This document shows positions 36,755-47,167 of a stretch of 64,000 nucleotides of DNA, in pieces; within the stretch, counting starts at the first letter, position 1; the number at the start of each line of letters is the position of its first letter. Origin of the DNA: Halorubrum salsamenti (GTDB lineage: Archaea > Halobacteriota > Halobacteria > Halobacteriales > Haloferacaceae); NCBI RefSeq assembly GCF_007671685.1, contig NZ_VCNL01000003.1:1-64000 (forward strand), in the 5' to 3' direction. The translations under genes were made by a program, and so were the position numbers. The notes beneath the pieces were generated by a model, which worked only from the letters and a program-made list of their open reading frames with translations, had not been told where the DNA came from and made no database searches.

Positions 36755-37582
36755 TTAGTGACCCCCCGCGGCCGCGACGTCGATCGGGTTCCAGAAGGGC
36801 AGGCTCGGGTGCGGCACGTGGACGCCGACCGCCATCAGCCCGTGCGCGAACAGGACGTAGCCGAGCGCCACGAACACGACGCCGAGCAGTCGGTGAACTC
36901 GGCGACGGTGGACCGCGTCGACGCTCTCGATGACCGTGCCGTAGAGGAAGACGGCCGGCATCGTCCCGACGCCGAGCGCGCCGAGCGCGAGCGCGCCGCT
37001 GACGGCGGAGCCGCTGGCGAACGCGTAGAGGTACGCCGGGTAGAGGATCGGACACGGGAGCAGCCCGTGGACCGCGCCGAGCCCGACGATTCCGGGGCCG
37101 TTGGCGAGCCGGTCGACGTGGCCCGTGAGCCAGCCGGAGACCCGGTCGAGTCCGGGGAGGTGGATCCCGCCGGTCGCGCCGCCGAGCGCGTACCGGACCC
37201 CGACCAAGATTACGGCCGCGCCGACGACGAGACCGACGGCGCCGCGGACCGCCTCCGCCGCGCCGGTCAGCGTCGCCGTCGTGACGAGGACGGCCCCGCC
37301 GAGCGCGCCGAGCGCCGCGCCGATGGTCGCGTAGCTCGCGGCGCGTCCGAGGTTGAACAGCGCGTGTTGGCGGACCTCGTAGGTCGTCAGGTGGCTCCCG
37401 CGGCGGTCGGCAGTCGCGCCGGCGGTAGGCGCTCCGCCGTCGGCGCGCTCGCTCCCGTCGCCCATCCGACCGGCGTACACCGTGACGAGCGGGCCGCACA
37501 TCCCGATGCAGTGGGCGCCACCGAGCAGCCCGATGGCGAGAAACAGCAGAACATCGGTCCCGAGAAGCGGTGAGAGGTCCAT
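36755..37582 (-). CDS. DsbD/TauE-like membrane protein (CcoH/SafE type)
   Basis: The 275-residue protein has about six to eight membrane helices. The family mark GGAHCIGMCGP near residue 25 has a paired CxxxC. LLPCPILYPAYLYAFASG in the second half is the matching motif. Such proteins accompany copper P-type ATPases and take part in cytochrome oxidase assembly or thiol transfer. ATG 37582 is preferred to the GTG four codons earlier. It is cotranscribed with the ATPase. Confidence 0.85.
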   Translation of the reverse strand: MDLSPLLGTDVLLFLAIGLLGGAHCIGMCGPLVTVYAGRMGDGSERADGGAPTAGATADRRGSHLTTYEVRQHALFNLGRAASYATIGAALGALGGAVLVTTATLTGAAEAVRGAVGLVVGAAVILVGVRYALGGATGGIHLPGLDRVSGWLTGHVDRLANGPGIVGLGAVHGLLPCPILYPAYLYAFASGSAVSGALALGALGVGTMPAVFLYGTVIESVDAVHRRRVHRLLGVVFVALGYVLFAHGLMAVGVHVPHPSLPFWNPIDVAAAGGH

Positions 37583-37669
37583 GAGTCGAGTCACCTGCGG
37601 TTGGAGTCGCGCGTGCTAATGGGTTTCGTCGCCCGGGGGAGAACGCGGTCGGGTCGGTGCGCTCGCACG

Positions 37670-38101
37670 TCACTCCTCCACGAGGACGGTTCCGACCATC
37701 CCCCCGGTCTCGTGGGGGATACAGACGTACGCGTAGCGGCCGGCGACCTCGAAGGTGTGCGAGTAGCGGTCGCCGTTCTCCAAGCGACCCCCGAAATTCC
37801 CGGCCCAGCTCTCACGGGCCGCCTCCTCGCCGTCGTAGCCGCCCGAGGCGAAGTATTCGGCCTCGTCAGGAATCGCGCTCTCGTAGGCGGTGACCGTGTG
37901 GCCGCGCGCGCTCGTGTTCTCCCAGACGACGGTGTCGCCGACGGCGACCGTCACCTCGGCCGGCTGAAACGCGGACGCCATCATCCCCACGTCGTAGCCC
38001 GGCTCGCCGCCGACGCCGGCACAGCCGGCGAACCCCGTCAGCGCGCCGACGCTCGCGACGGTGCCGGTCCGCCGGAGAAACCGTCTGCGGTGCATGGTCA
38101 T
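37670..38101 (-). CDS. Halocyanin-like blue copper lipoprotein
   Basis: The 143-residue protein has a Tat lipoprotein signal (RRRFLRRTG, then lipobox LTGFAGC) and a cupredoxin domain with His in ARGHTVT and Cys-His-Met in YVCIPHETGGMVG. Acting at the cell surface, it shuttles electrons or carries copper. It lies just upstream of the DsbD-like/CopA pair on the same strand, which suggests a copper-delivery unit. Start is ATG 38101, with 38095 as alternative. Confidence 0.92.
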   Translation of the reverse strand: MTMHRRRFLRRTGTVASVGALTGFAGCAGVGGEPGYDVGMMASAFQPAEVTVAVGDTVVWENTSARGHTVTAYESAIPDEAEYFASGGYDGEEAARESWAGNFGGRLENGDRYSHTFEVAGRYAYVCIPHETGGMVGTVLVEE

Positions 38102-38239
38102 GCTGCGTGCCTCAGGCGTTTCAATACCGCGGTTGACCCCACCGAATGAGAACCGCAGCAGGTCGCCCGTCGACCGCCGATCGGACGAAGCGACCGGTGA
38201 GAGACAAACGCTAAACCCGCGGCGGCGGTGGAGAGAGAC

Positions 38240-38578
38240 ATGAAACAGGCCATCGTCGCCCGCACCGACATCGGGATGGGCGAAGGGAAACTCGCCGCGC
38301 AGGTCGCGCACGCGTCGCTGTCGGCGTACCAAGACGCGGGGCGACGGGTCCGTAAGAAGTGGCAGGGAGAGGGACAAAAGAAGGTCGTGCTCAAGGGCGA
38401 GTCCGAGAGCCAGCTGTTCGAGCTGGCCGACAAGGCCGACAGGGAGGGGATCCCGTACGCGATCGTCCGCGACGCCGGCCACACCCAACTGGAGCCGGGG
38501 ACCGTCACCGCGCTCGCCGTGGGTCCCGCCCGCGACGACACCGTCGACCGCGTGACCGGCGACCTCTCGCTGTACTAG
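38240..38578 (+). CDS. pth2: Peptidyl-tRNA hydrolase, Pth2 type
   Basis: The 112-residue protein frees tRNA from stalled peptidyl-tRNA. It shows the archaeal/eukaryotic Pth2 pattern: [40 protein letters not shown] and [20 protein letters not shown], with GPA near the end. Its stop abuts truD, so both form one transcript. Confidence 0.96.
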   Translation: MKQAIVARTDIGMGEGKLAAQVAHASLSAYQDAGRRVRKKWQGEGQKKVVLKGESESQLFELADKADREGIPYAIVRDAGHTQLEPGTVTALAVGPARDDTVDRVTGDLSLY

Positions 38579-40036
38579 ATGGCGCCGTCAACTCCCCTCC
38601 GCGAGGCGCACCCGGCCGAGCGCGCCGCGGGCATCGACCACTACGTCAGCGACGCCGACGGGATCGGCGGCCGGCTCCGCGAGTCGCCAGAGGACTTCCG
38701 GGTCCGCGAGCTCGAGGCGTTCGAGCCGGAACCGCTCGGCGCGGAGGCCGGGAGCTACCCCGAGCTCGTCGTCCGCGTCACGCTCCGCGACTGGGACACG
38801 AACGACTTCGCGCGTCGAGTCTCCGACGCTCTCGGGATCAGCCGCGAGCGCGTCTCGTGGGCGGGGACGAAGGACAAGCGCGCCGTCACCACCCAGCTGT
38901 TCACGCTCCGCGAGGTCGACCCCGACGACCTCCCCGAGATCCGCGGCGCCGAGATCGAGGCCCTCGGCCGCGCCGGCCGCGGGCTCTCGTTCGGCGACCT
39001 CGCGGGCAACGCGTTCGAGATCCGGGTCGCCGACGCCGTTCCCGAGGCACCCGAGCGCGTCGCCGACGCGGTGAGCGACCTGCGGGCGTTCGGAGGCGAC
39101 GGGAGAGGGTCGGCGGCAAGCGACTCGACCGACGGCGACTCCGCCGGCGTCGGCGTCCCCAACTACTTCGGCCAGCAGCGGTTCGGGAGCCGGCGTCCCG
39201 TCACCCACCGCGTCGGGCTCGCGGTCGTCCGCGACGACTTCCGCGAGGCGGTGCGGCTGTACGCCGGCAACCCCTCGGAGACGGAGCCGGACGACACCCG
39301 CGCCGCGCGCGATCGCGTCGACGCCGCGTTCGGCGTGGAAGGGGAATCCGCCCCCGCCGCCGACGGCACCGGCGACGGCGACTGGGAGGCCTGCCTCGAC
39401 GCGATCCCGGGCAAGCTCCGGTTCGAGCGCTCGATGGTCCATCGGCTCGCCGAGCGCGGCGTGGCCCCCGACGCGCCGCCGGACGGCGACGACTGGCGGC
39501 ACGCGCTGGAGGCGGTCCCCTCGAACCTCCAGCGGCTCTTCGTCAACGCCGCGCAGTCGTTCCTCTTCAACCGGGTCCTGAGCGAGCGCCTTCGCCGCGG
39601 GCTCCCGTTCGACCGCCCGGTCGCCGGCGACGTGGTCTGCTTCGCCGACGGCGACGCCCCCGACGAGCTGTACGCGCCCGACACGGACCGGCTCCAGCGG
39701 GTCGACGAGGACCGGGTCTCCGTCGTCACCCGACACTGCGAGCGCGGCCGGGCGTTCGTCACCGCGCCCCTCGTCGGCACGGAGACGGACCTCGGCGACG
39801 GCGATCCCGGCGAGATCGAGCGCGAGGTCCTCGCCGACGCCGGGATCGAGCCCGGCGACTTCGCGCTCCCCGGCGAGTTCGACTCGTCGGGCACCCGGCG
39901 GGCGATCCTCCTCCGGAGCGACCTCGACGTGACGTTCGACGACGGCGACCCGCGGTTCGCGTTCGCGCTCCCGAGCGGGTCGTACGCGACGGTCCTGCTC
40001 CGAGAGTTCACCAAAAGCGGGCCGCTCGACCTCTAG
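38579..40036 (+). CDS. truD: tRNA pseudouridine(13) synthase TruD
   Basis: The 485-residue enzyme modifies U13 of tRNA. It has the TruD catalytic motif [11 protein letters not shown] with the nucleophilic Asp, the NYFGQQRFG motif, and the TRUD insertion domain in the middle. The N-terminal [19 protein letters not shown] is characteristic. Acidic loops lengthen it relative to bacterial TruD (about 350). It directly follows pth2. Confidence 0.95.
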   Translation: MAPSTPLREAHPAERAAGIDHYVSDADGIGGRLRESPEDFRVRELEAFEPEPLGAEAGSYPELVVRVTLRDWDTNDFARRVSDALGISRERVSWAGTKDKRAVTTQLFTLREVDPDDLPEIRGAEIEALGRAGRGLSFGDLAGNAFEIRVADAVPEAPERVADAVSDLRAFGGDGRGSAASDSTDGDSAGVGVPNYFGQQRFGSRRPVTHRVGLAVVRDDFREAVRLYAGNPSETEPDDTRAARDRVDAAFGVEGESAPAADGTGDGDWEACLDAIPGKLRFERSMVHRLAERGVAPDAPPDGDDWRHALEAVPSNLQRLFVNAAQSFLFNRVLSERLRRGLPFDRPVAGDVVCFADGDAPDELYAPDTDRLQRVDEDRVSVVTRHCERGRAFVTAPLVGTETDLGDGDPGEIEREVLADAGIEPGDFALPGEFDSSGTRRAILLRSDLDVTFDDGDPRFAFALPSGSYATVLLREFTKSGPLDL

Positions 40037-40051
40037 TCGATCCACGTTCGT

Positions 40052-40100
40052 GTATCATCGTGTAGTTTTAGCGTCCAAAACCACCACGATACTGCGATAC
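40052..40100. terminator. Imperfect stem-loop after truD
   Basis: Three nested pairings can form: GTATC with GATAC, ATCGTG with CACGAT, and GTTTT with AAAAC, around a 7-base loop. It starts 16 bases after the truD stop and ends 41 bases before guaA. It may end the pth2-truD transcript or structure a 3' end. Confidence 0.4.
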
Positions 40101-40140
40101 GTTCCGAGCCGCTTTTGTGCGGGAGCCGTCAATCGCCGCC

Positions 40141-40695
40141 ATGACCCGGATCGTCGTCATCGACCTCCACGGCCAGTTCACCCACCTCGAACGGCGGGCG
40201 CTCCGCGACGTGGGCGTCGACACCGAGATCGTCTCGGCGGACACGCCCCCGTCGGAGCTCGACGCCGACGGCATCGTCCTCTCGGGCGGCCCCGACATGG
40301 ACCGCGTCGGCAACGCCCCCGACTACCTCGATCTGGACGTTCCCGTCCTCGGCATCTGTCTCGGGATGCAGCTGATCGCTGTCGAGCGCGGCGGCACGGT
40401 CGGCGGCGGCGACTACGGCGGCTACGCCGACGTCGACGTGGAGATCACCGACGAAGAGGACCCGCTCGTCGGTTCGCTGGCCCCGGAGACGCGCGTCTGG
40501 GCCTCCCACGCCGACGAGGTGACCGAGGTCCCCGAGGGGTTCGTCCGGACCGCGACCTCCGACGTCTGCGACGTGGAGGCGATGTCGAACCCCGACGCGG
40601 GGCTGTACGGCGTTCAGTGGCACCCCGAGGTCGCCCACACCGAGCGGGGCGAGGAAGTGTTCGAGAACTTCGTCGCGGTCTGTGAGTCCGCGTAG
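40141..40695 (+). CDS. guaAA: GMP synthase, glutamine amidotransferase subunit
   Basis: The 184-residue class I amidotransferase has the Cys nucleophile in GICLGMQL and the His-Glu pair in QWHPE, with the oxyanion LSGGPD. In archaea the amidotransferase and PP-loop subunits of GMP synthase are separate proteins; this is the ammonia-producing one. ATG 40141 is chosen over the extended ORF. The partner subunit is not in the window. Confidence 0.93.
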   Translation: MTRIVVIDLHGQFTHLERRALRDVGVDTEIVSADTPPSELDADGIVLSGGPDMDRVGNAPDYLDLDVPVLGICLGMQLIAVERGGTVGGGDYGGYADVDVEITDEEDPLVGSLAPETRVWASHADEVTEVPEGFVRTATSDVCDVEAMSNPDAGLYGVQWHPEVAHTERGEEVFENFVAVCESA

Positions 40696-40721
40696 GCGGT
40701 CGACCTCGACCGGTTCCCTTC

Positions 40722-40919
40722 TCAGAGCCGATACAATCGAACGCGCTCGGTCCCGCAGCTCGGGCACTCCCGGCGGTACTCGACCGTCGCGCCCGTCGTC
40801 ACCGCCTCCCACGTCCCCCCCTCGTCGACGAATCCGCACTCCTCGCAGGCGTAGGACTGCCCGTCGAGCCGCGCGCGGAGCCGATCGAACGCCGATGTGC
40901 CGCCATAGCTGGATGACAT
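40722..40919 (-). CDS. Small zinc-finger protein (CxxC/CPxCG)
   Basis: The 65-residue protein has two zinc knuckles, CEEC (about 25-28) and CPSCG (about 53-57), separated by a beta-rich stretch. It belongs to the many haloarchaeal small zinc-ribbon proteins. Function is unknown; binding of RNA, DNA or protein is typical for the fold. Confidence 0.8.
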   Translation of the reverse strand: MSSSYGGTSAFDRLRARLDGQSYACEECGFVDEGGTWEAVTTGATVEYRRECPSCGTERVRLYRL

Positions 40920-40984
40920 GCGTTAACGTTACACGGCATCACGTGAATAGTTAACGGTGGTCGTGAAACGGCCGTCCGGAGGCG

Positions 40985-41470
40985 TCACTCGCCGGTTTCC
41001 GGCAGGAACGGTGCCGGGTCGTTGTGGACGAACTCCACCGTGTCGTCGTTCAGTCGGCGACAGAAGAGCGTCACCGTCCCCTCCTCTCTGATCGACTCGA
41101 TCGTCTCCGCGGCCGCGCTCGGGTCGTAGTACGCGGGGACGAACACGGCCGTCTCGGTCTCCGGATCGGTCTCGACGACAAGCAGGTACATCAGCCCGTC
41201 GCCCTCGGCGCGGAACACCTCGACGTCTCGGAAGGACCGCTCCTCGACGAGCGATTCGAGGTTCTCGAACTCGGGACCCGGGAGGACGACGTCGATCCCG
41301 GTTCGGCGGTCCGAGTCGACGAGGACCGAGTCGCCGGGGTGGAGTTCAAGCGTCGTCCACCCGCCGTCTCGGTACTCCGCGGCGGTCGCTTCCATGTCTT
41401 CGATGACCGCTGGCCAGCCCTCTCTGGCCTGTACGTTGGGAGTGACGCCGTCCCCAGAGGATTCGCCCAT
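40985..41470 (-). CDS. Conserved haloarchaeal hypothetical protein
   Basis: The 161-residue acidic soluble protein has a helical start (VIEDMEATAAEYRDGGW) and several beta strands (TTLELHPGDSVLVDSD, YLLVVETDPETETAVFVP). I recognise it only as a widespread haloarchaeal family of unknown function. A TATA-like element (TTTTATGG, about 41494-41501) lies 24-31 bases before ATG 41470. It is divergent from the ABC operon. Confidence 0.75.
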   Translation of the reverse strand: MGESSGDGVTPNVQAREGWPAVIEDMEATAAEYRDGGWTTLELHPGDSVLVDSDRRTGIDVVLPGPEFENLESLVEERSFRDVEVFRAEGDGLMYLLVVETDPETETAVFVPAYYDPSAAAETIESIREEGTVTLFCRRLNDDTVEFVHNDPAPFLPETGE

Positions 41471-41552
41471 ACCGGGAGACGTTCGGGGGAGGCCATAAAA
41501 GGTTCCCACCACTCCCAAAGATATTTTCCTTTGAGGTGCGCTACCGCTGGTA

Positions 41553-44273
41553 GTGACTAACCTCCTTTCACTTTCGACGCTCCGCACCCAGTTCAAAACT
41601 GAACGGGGTGCGGTCAAGGCCGTCGACGGCATCGACCTCACGATAGAACAGGGTGAAACCGTCGGCCTCGTCGGCGAGTCCGGATCCGGAAAAAGCGTTA
41701 CCGCCCTCTCCGCGATGGATCTCGTCGACGATCCGGGCGAGGTCGTCGGCGGCCGGATCGCCCTCGCCGACGCCGCGCTCGCGGCCTCCCTCCTCGACGA
41801 GTTCGACGGCGCGTACGTCCCGTACCCCTCCGAACTGATCGACGCGCTCGCGGCCGTCACCAGCGACCTCCGTGCCGGACAGCGCGTCTCCGACACTCCG
41901 GCAGAGCTTCGCGGTATGGCCGACGACCTCGCCGCCGACGCGGATCCCGCAGATCTCGCGGCCGACCTCCGACGCGCGGCCGACCGCCTCGAGGACCGCG
42001 ACGGCCCCGAGGACGTGGGCGACGAACTCGCTGCGGCGGTCGACGAGGCCGTCGACGGCTTCGTCTACCTCGACGACGGTTCCCGCGCACGGATCCGCGA
42101 CGGAGCCGACCCGAGCGACATCGACATCGACGAGGGCATCGTCGACGTGACGGCCGCTCCCGAAGCGGCCGTCCGCCGAATCCGCGGGGGAGAGATGGGG
42201 ATGATCTTCCAGGACCCGATGACCTCGCTCAATCCGGCGATCACCGTCGGCGAACAGATCGCCGAGTCGCTGCGGCTCCATCGGTACGGCGGTCAGAAGA
42301 GAGACACCTGGCTCAACGGTATCAACGAGATCCTCCCGAAGATCGGGGGGCGGGACGGCGACGAAGAGGTGATGGACGAGGTAGTCAGGATGCTTCAGGC
42401 GGTCGGCATCCCGGAGGCGAAACAGCGCCTGGACGACTATCCACACGAGTTCTCCGGCGGGATGCGCCAGCGCGTGCTCGTCGCGATCGCGCTCGCCTGC
42501 CAGCCGAACCTCCTCATCGCTGACGAGCCGACGACCGCGCTCGACGTGACGATCCAGGCGCAGATTCTCGATCTGATCGACGACCTTCAGACGGAGTTCG
42601 GGATGTCCGTCCTGATGATCACCCACGACCTCGGCGTCGTGGCCGAGACCTGCGACCGCGTGGCCGTGATGTACGCCGGCGAGATCGTCGAGGAAGGCCC
42701 CGTCGAGGAGATCTTCGCTAACCCCAGCCACCCCTACACCTACACGCTGCTCGAGTCGATCCCGACCGAGGACAAGAAGCGGCTGACGCCGATCGAAGGG
42801 AACGTTCCCGATCTGATCGACATGCCCGAGGGATGCCACTTCGCGCCGCGCTGTCCGTGGGCCGAGCCCCAGTGCCGCGAGGGGGAGATCCCGTTCCTCC
42901 AGCACGGCCCGGGGGATGTCGACCATCGGTCGAAGTGCGTCCACGACGAGTTCGACAAGGCCGCGTACGGAACCGATGGCGTCGAAGTCGGCGCCAGGTC
43001 GGCCATCGGCGACCCGATCGTCGAGGTCCGCGAGATGCGGAAGTACTACCAACAGGAAGAGGGCGCACTCGACCGGGTGCTCGGCGGCGGCGATCCGAGC
43101 GTCAAGGCCGTCGACGGGATCGACTTCGACGTGCGTGAGCGAGAGACGCTGGGGCTCGTGGGCGAGTCCGGTTGCGGGAAGTCCACCGCGGGGCGAGCGA
43201 TCCTCCACCTGGACCCGCCGACCGACGGCACCGTCGTCTTCGCCGGCGAGGAGCTCGGGTCACTCTCGAAGTCCGAGCTTCGGAAGCGTCGGAAGGACAT
43301 GCAGATGGTGTTCCAGGACCCGATGTCGAGTCTGGACCCACGGATGACGGCCGGACAGACGATCATGGAGCCGCTGAAGATCCACGACCTCGCCGAGGGA
43401 CGCCGCCGCGAGCGCGTCTTCGAGCTGATGGACGCGGTCGGGCTGGAGCGCGGGCAGTTCGGTCGATACCCTCACGAGCTCTCCGGCGGCCAGCGCCAGC
43501 GAGTCGGTATCGCACGGGCACTGGCGGTGGATCCCGACTTCATCGTCGCCGACGAGCCGGTGTCGGCGCTCGACGTCTCCGTCCAGGCGCAGATCATCAA
43601 CCTCCTGGAGGACCTCCAAGAGGAGTTCGGACTCACCTTCCTGTTCATCGCTCACGACCTGAGCGTCGTTCGCCACATCTCCGACCGAGTGGCCGTGATG
43701 TACCTCGGGCAGATCGTCGAGGTCGCCGAGACGGACGAACTGTTCGAGACGCCGAAACACCCCTACACGAGGGCGCTGTTGTCCGCGATTCCGGAGCCGG
43801 ACCCCCTTGCTGACACGGGCGACCGAACGATCCTCAAGGGGGACGTCCCGTCGCCGATCGATCCGCCCTCCGGCTGCCGGTTCCGCACGCGGTGTCCGTC
43901 GATCATTCCGCCGGACGGACTAGACATCGACCAAGAGCGATACCGGGAGGTGATGTTCTACCGACAGCGTCTGGAGTCCAGGGACATCGACCTCGACGCC
44001 ATCGAGTCGGAGGTCCGTATCGAGGACGAATCGGTGACGACCGCCGTCGCCGACGGCGGCGAACACCCGACTCTCTTCGAGTACTTCTTTGACGGTCCCC
44101 TCTCGGGAGAGGCCCGAGCGGTCGTCGCCGAATCCTTCGAGCATCTCAAAAACGATCGGTGGGAAGAGGCCGAGGCCACCCTGCGCGAGACCTTCGAGAG
44201 CGTCTGCGAGCGATCCAATCCCGCACTCGACGAGAGCGCCCATCCCGCCGCCTGTCACCTCCACGACGATTGA
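41553..44273 (+). CDS. Fused dipeptide/oligopeptide ABC transporter ATPase (DppD-DppF)
   Basis: The 906-residue protein contains two complete ABC ATPases. The first (1-470) has GESGSGKS (41-48), Q220, FSGGM (300-304), LLIADEP (320-326) and His358, and ends in an oligopeptide-type Cys-rich tail. The second (485-785) has GESGCGKS (537-544), Q588, LSGGQ (643-647), IVADEP (664-669) and His701. A helical, acidic insertion of about 120 residues (72-210) sits between Walker A and the Q-loop of domain one, and an extra 100-residue tail follows domain two. It powers peptide uptake with the following genes. The start codon is GTG. Confidence 0.93.
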   Translation: MTNLLSLSTLRTQFKTERGAVKAVDGIDLTIEQGETVGLVGESGSGKSVTALSAMDLVDDPGEVVGGRIALADAALAASLLDEFDGAYVPYPSELIDALAAVTSDLRAGQRVSDTPAELRGMADDLAADADPADLAADLRRAADRLEDRDGPEDVGDELAAAVDEAVDGFVYLDDGSRARIRDGADPSDIDIDEGIVDVTAAPEAAVRRIRGGEMGMIFQDPMTSLNPAITVGEQIAESLRLHRYGGQKRDTWLNGINEILPKIGGRDGDEEVMDEVVRMLQAVGIPEAKQRLDDYPHEFSGGMRQRVLVAIALACQPNLLIADEPTTALDVTIQAQILDLIDDLQTEFGMSVLMITHDLGVVAETCDRVAVMYAGEIVEEGPVEEIFANPSHPYTYTLLESIPTEDKKRLTPIEGNVPDLIDMPEGCHFAPRCPWAEPQCREGEIPFLQHGPGDVDHRSKCVHDEFDKAAYGTDGVEVGARSAIGDPIVEVREMRKYYQQEEGALDRVLGGGDPSVKAVDGIDFDVRERETLGLVGESGCGKSTAGRAILHLDPPTDGTVVFAGEELGSLSKSELRKRRKDMQMVFQDPMSSLDPRMTAGQTIMEPLKIHDLAEGRRRERVFELMDAVGLERGQFGRYPHELSGGQRQRVGIARALAVDPDFIVADEPVSALDVSVQAQIINLLEDLQEEFGLTFLFIAHDLSVVRHISDRVAVMYLGQIVEVAETDELFETPKHPYTRALLSAIPEPDPLADTGDRTILKGDVPSPIDPPSGCRFRTRCPSIIPPDGLDIDQERYREVMFYRQRLESRDIDLDAIESEVRIEDESVTTAVADGGEHPTLFEYFFDGPLSGEARAVVAESFEHLKNDRWEEAEATLRETFESVCERSNPALDESAHPAACHLHDD

Positions 44274-44378
44274 TCCGCCCGACAAACAAACGCGTGACCA
44301 CTCGGACAGAGTTTCTTCCGTGGTTCCGTCCTTATTGTCCACCAGAATTATCTAGGTGGCTGATTTATCCGTCAACGT

Positions 44379-46103
44379 ATGTCCCCTGATACCACAGGAA
44401 CCTCACGACGGAGCTTCTTGCAACGAGCGGGCGGCGCGACGGTCGCCACGGCGTCCGTGGCCTCCCTCGCCGGCTGCGGCGGAAACGGCGGCGACGGCGG
44501 CGACGGCGGAAACGGCAGTGACGGCGACGACGGCGGAGACGGCACCGACGGCGACGACGGCACCGACGGCGACGACGGCGACACGACGTCGCTCCGCTAC
44601 GGCCGCGGCGCTCACTCCAGCACGCTCGACCCGCAGAACACCACCAGCGGCGAGGTCGCGAAGGTGACCAACCAAGCGTACGAAGGACTGATCTCGTTCC
44701 AAGTCGGCGAGGCGTCACTCACGGAGTCGCTCGCCACCGACTGGTCGATGGACGGCGAGTCGGTGACGCTCACGCTGCGGGAGGACGTGACCTTCCACGA
44801 CGGGTCGGACTTCACCGCCGACGACTTCATCGCCACCTATCGGCGCTTCGTCGACGACGACTACGAGTACCACTTCGAGGACGCCTCCGCGTACGGGCCG
44901 TTCACGCTGGGCAACTGGATCGAGAGCGTCGAGGCGCCGAGCGACTACGAGCTATCGATCACGCTGACCCAGACGTACGCGCCGTTCCTCCGCAACCTCG
45001 CGATGTTCGCGGCCGTCGTCATCTCCCAAGACGCGATCGAGGGCGACACGAACCTCGATGACGAGATGGTCGGTACCGGTCCGTTCCAGCTCGAGAACCT
45101 CGACGACGCCAACAATCGGATCCGGCTCACCGCCTACGACGACTACTGGGGAGAGAGCCCGAACGTCGACGAGGTGCTGTTCCTCACTCGCGGCCAGAAC
45201 TCCACGCGTGCACAGGCGCTCGTGGAGGAGGAACTCGACATCATCGACGGGCTCGATCCCGACAGCATGCAGATCATCGAGGGGTCCGACAGCGCCGAGA
45301 ACCGGACGGCGACGGGAATCAACATCGGGTACATGGCGTTTAACCTCTCGCGCGTCGAGCCGTTCCGCGACCGCCGGGTCCGCCGCGCGATCAGTTACGC
45401 CATCGACACCCAGGCGATCGTCGAGAACATTTACTCGGGGATCGCAACGCAGGCCGACCAGCCGATCCCGCCCGCGCTGTTCGGCCACAACGACGACATC
45501 AGCCCCTACGAGTACGACCCCGATCAGGCGCAGAGCCTGCTCGAAGAGGCCGGCTACGGCGACGGGTTCTCGTTCTCGCTGACCACGTTCCAGAACCCCC
45601 GCGGGTACAACCCCGCGCCGCTCCCGACCGCCGAGACGATCCGGTCGAACCTCTCGGAGATCGGCATCGAGGTGTCGATCGACGACCGACAGTTCTCCGA
45701 CTACCTCACGTACACCAGCCAGGGGCGCCACGACGCGACGCTCGCGGGCTGGTACACCGACAACGCCGACCCCGACAACTTCTGTTACGTCCTCATGCAC
45801 CCGCAGACCGAGGCGCCGGAGGGGCAAGACTGGGTGTCCTGGGACACCGAGGGATTCAACACCTCGAACAACGCCGCGTGGGCCAACAGCGAGTACATGA
45901 GCGCCGTCGAGGAGGCCCAGCGGACCACGAATCAGGAGGACCGAGCCGCGCTGTACCAGGAGGCCGCCCAGATCGCACACGACGAGGCGCCGTGGGTGTT
46001 CATCGACTACGCCGACGAGGTTCGCGGCGTGTCCAACAGCGTGAGCAACTACACCGTCGCCGCGATAGGCGGACCGTACCTCGAAGCGGTCGAACTCGAG
46101 TAA
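44379..46103 (+). CDS. Peptide/nickel-type ABC transporter substrate-binding lipoprotein
   Basis: The 574-residue protein has a Tat lipoprotein signal (SRRSFLQRAGG, lipobox SLAGC), followed by a repetitive Gly-Asp-rich spacer (about 30-68), then a family 5 solute-binding domain (LDPQNTTSGEVAKVTNQAYEGL, WSMDGESVTLTLREDVTFHDG, VRRAISYAIDTQAIVE). It captures peptides or similar ligands outside the cell for the two permeases that follow. Confidence 0.95.
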   Translation: MSPDTTGTSRRSFLQRAGGATVATASVASLAGCGGNGGDGGDGGNGSDGDDGGDGTDGDDGTDGDDGDTTSLRYGRGAHSSTLDPQNTTSGEVAKVTNQAYEGLISFQVGEASLTESLATDWSMDGESVTLTLREDVTFHDGSDFTADDFIATYRRFVDDDYEYHFEDASAYGPFTLGNWIESVEAPSDYELSITLTQTYAPFLRNLAMFAAVVISQDAIEGDTNLDDEMVGTGPFQLENLDDANNRIRLTAYDDYWGESPNVDEVLFLTRGQNSTRAQALVEEELDIIDGLDPDSMQIIEGSDSAENRTATGINIGYMAFNLSRVEPFRDRRVRRAISYAIDTQAIVENIYSGIATQADQPIPPALFGHNDDISPYEYDPDQAQSLLEEAGYGDGFSFSLTTFQNPRGYNPAPLPTAETIRSNLSEIGIEVSIDDRQFSDYLTYTSQGRHDATLAGWYTDNADPDNFCYVLMHPQTEAPEGQDWVSWDTEGFNTSNNAAWANSEYMSAVEEAQRTTNQEDRAALYQEAAQIAHDEAPWVFIDYADEVRGVSNSVSNYTVAAIGGPYLEAVELE

Positions 46104-46153
46104 CGAGAACCGAACACAGATTTTTTGACCGTCCCACGCGCCGATACGTCTGA

Positions 46154-47167
46154 ATGGTCTCCAAACGCTTCGTCTTGAAACGCCTGCTCATGCTGTTCCC
46201 CGTGTTGTTCGGGGTCGCGACGGTGGTTTTCGCCATCCTCCACCTCTCGCCGGGCGATCCGGCAGTGGTCATCGCGGGCGAGCGAGCGAGCCAAGAGTTC
46301 GTCAACCAGATCCGGTCTGACCTGGGGCTCGACGACCCGCTCTGGCAGCAGTACATTCGGTTCCTGGGGGAGGTCGCGACGTTCGACTTCGGTCAGTCCT
46401 ACCAGGTGAACCGCGGCACGCCGGTGAGCGAGATTCTCACGGACCGGCTCCCGATCACGATCGAACTCGCGCTGCTCGGCCAGTTCGCCGGCCTCCTGTT
46501 CGGGCTTCCACTGGGTATCTTGAGCGCGGTCAAACAGGACACGTGGACCGATCACCTCACCCGCATCGGCGCACTGAGCGGAATCAGCATCCCGATCTAC
46601 TGGAGCGGTCCGCTGCTCATCCTGCTTTTCGCGCAGTTCCTCGGACTGCTTCCGACCAGCGGCCGGATCGGATCGGCGTACTTCGTCGACCCGGTCACGG
46701 GGTTCATCCTCGTCGACACGCTGTTGGCCGGGAACTTCGCGGCGTTCCGGTCCGCGGTCACCCACCTGTTGTTACCGGTCGTGGTGCTCGGCATCTACCA
46801 GATGGCGCTGCTCTCGCGGATGATGCGCTCGTCGATGGTGGAGGTGATCCGCCAAGACTTCATGCGGACTGCCCGGGCGAAGGGGCAGGGCTCGAAGATC
46901 ACCGTGATGAAACACGGGCTTCGTAACGCCTTCATCCCCGTCATCACCGTGATCGGCATCCAGTTCGGATCGCTGCTCGGCGGTGCGGTCCTCACAGAGA
47001 CGGTCTTCGAAATCAACGGCATCGGCACGCTGCTCGTCGACGCGATCAATCGCAGCGACTACCCCGTCGTGCAAGGAACTGTCCTCGTCTTCGCCGTGTT
47101 GTACACGCTGGTCAACCTGGGCGTCGATCTCACCTACTCGATCCTCGATCCCCGCATCGAACAATGA
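46154..47167 (+). CDS. ABC transporter permease (DppB type)
   Basis: The 337-residue protein has six membrane helices. The start KRFVLKRLLMLFPVLFGVATVVF is typical of DppB/OppB, and the EAA-like coupling loop is MRTARAKGQGSKITVMKHGLRNA. It forms the channel with the DppC-type subunit; its stop overlaps that gene by four bases (ATGA). Confidence 0.95.
   Translation: MVSKRFVLKRLLMLFPVLFGVATVVFAILHLSPGDPAVVIAGERASQEFVNQIRSDLGLDDPLWQQYIRFLGEVATFDFGQSYQVNRGTPVSEILTDRLPITIELALLGQFAGLLFGLPLGILSAVKQDTWTDHLTRIGALSGISIPIYWSGPLLILLFAQFLGLLPTSGRIGSAYFVDPVTGFILVDTLLAGNFAAFRSAVTHLLLPVVVLGIYQMALLSRMMRSSMVEVIRQDFMRTARAKGQGSKITVMKHGLRNAFIPVITVIGIQFGSLLGGAVLTETVFEINGIGTLLVDAINRSDYPVVQGTVLVFAVLYTLVNLGVDLTYSILDPRIEQ

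Noticed and set aside
44460-44590. Repetitive GGCGACGACGGC-like DNA
   Set aside because: It encodes the Gly-Asp spacer behind the lipobox of the binding protein and is explained by protein composition.
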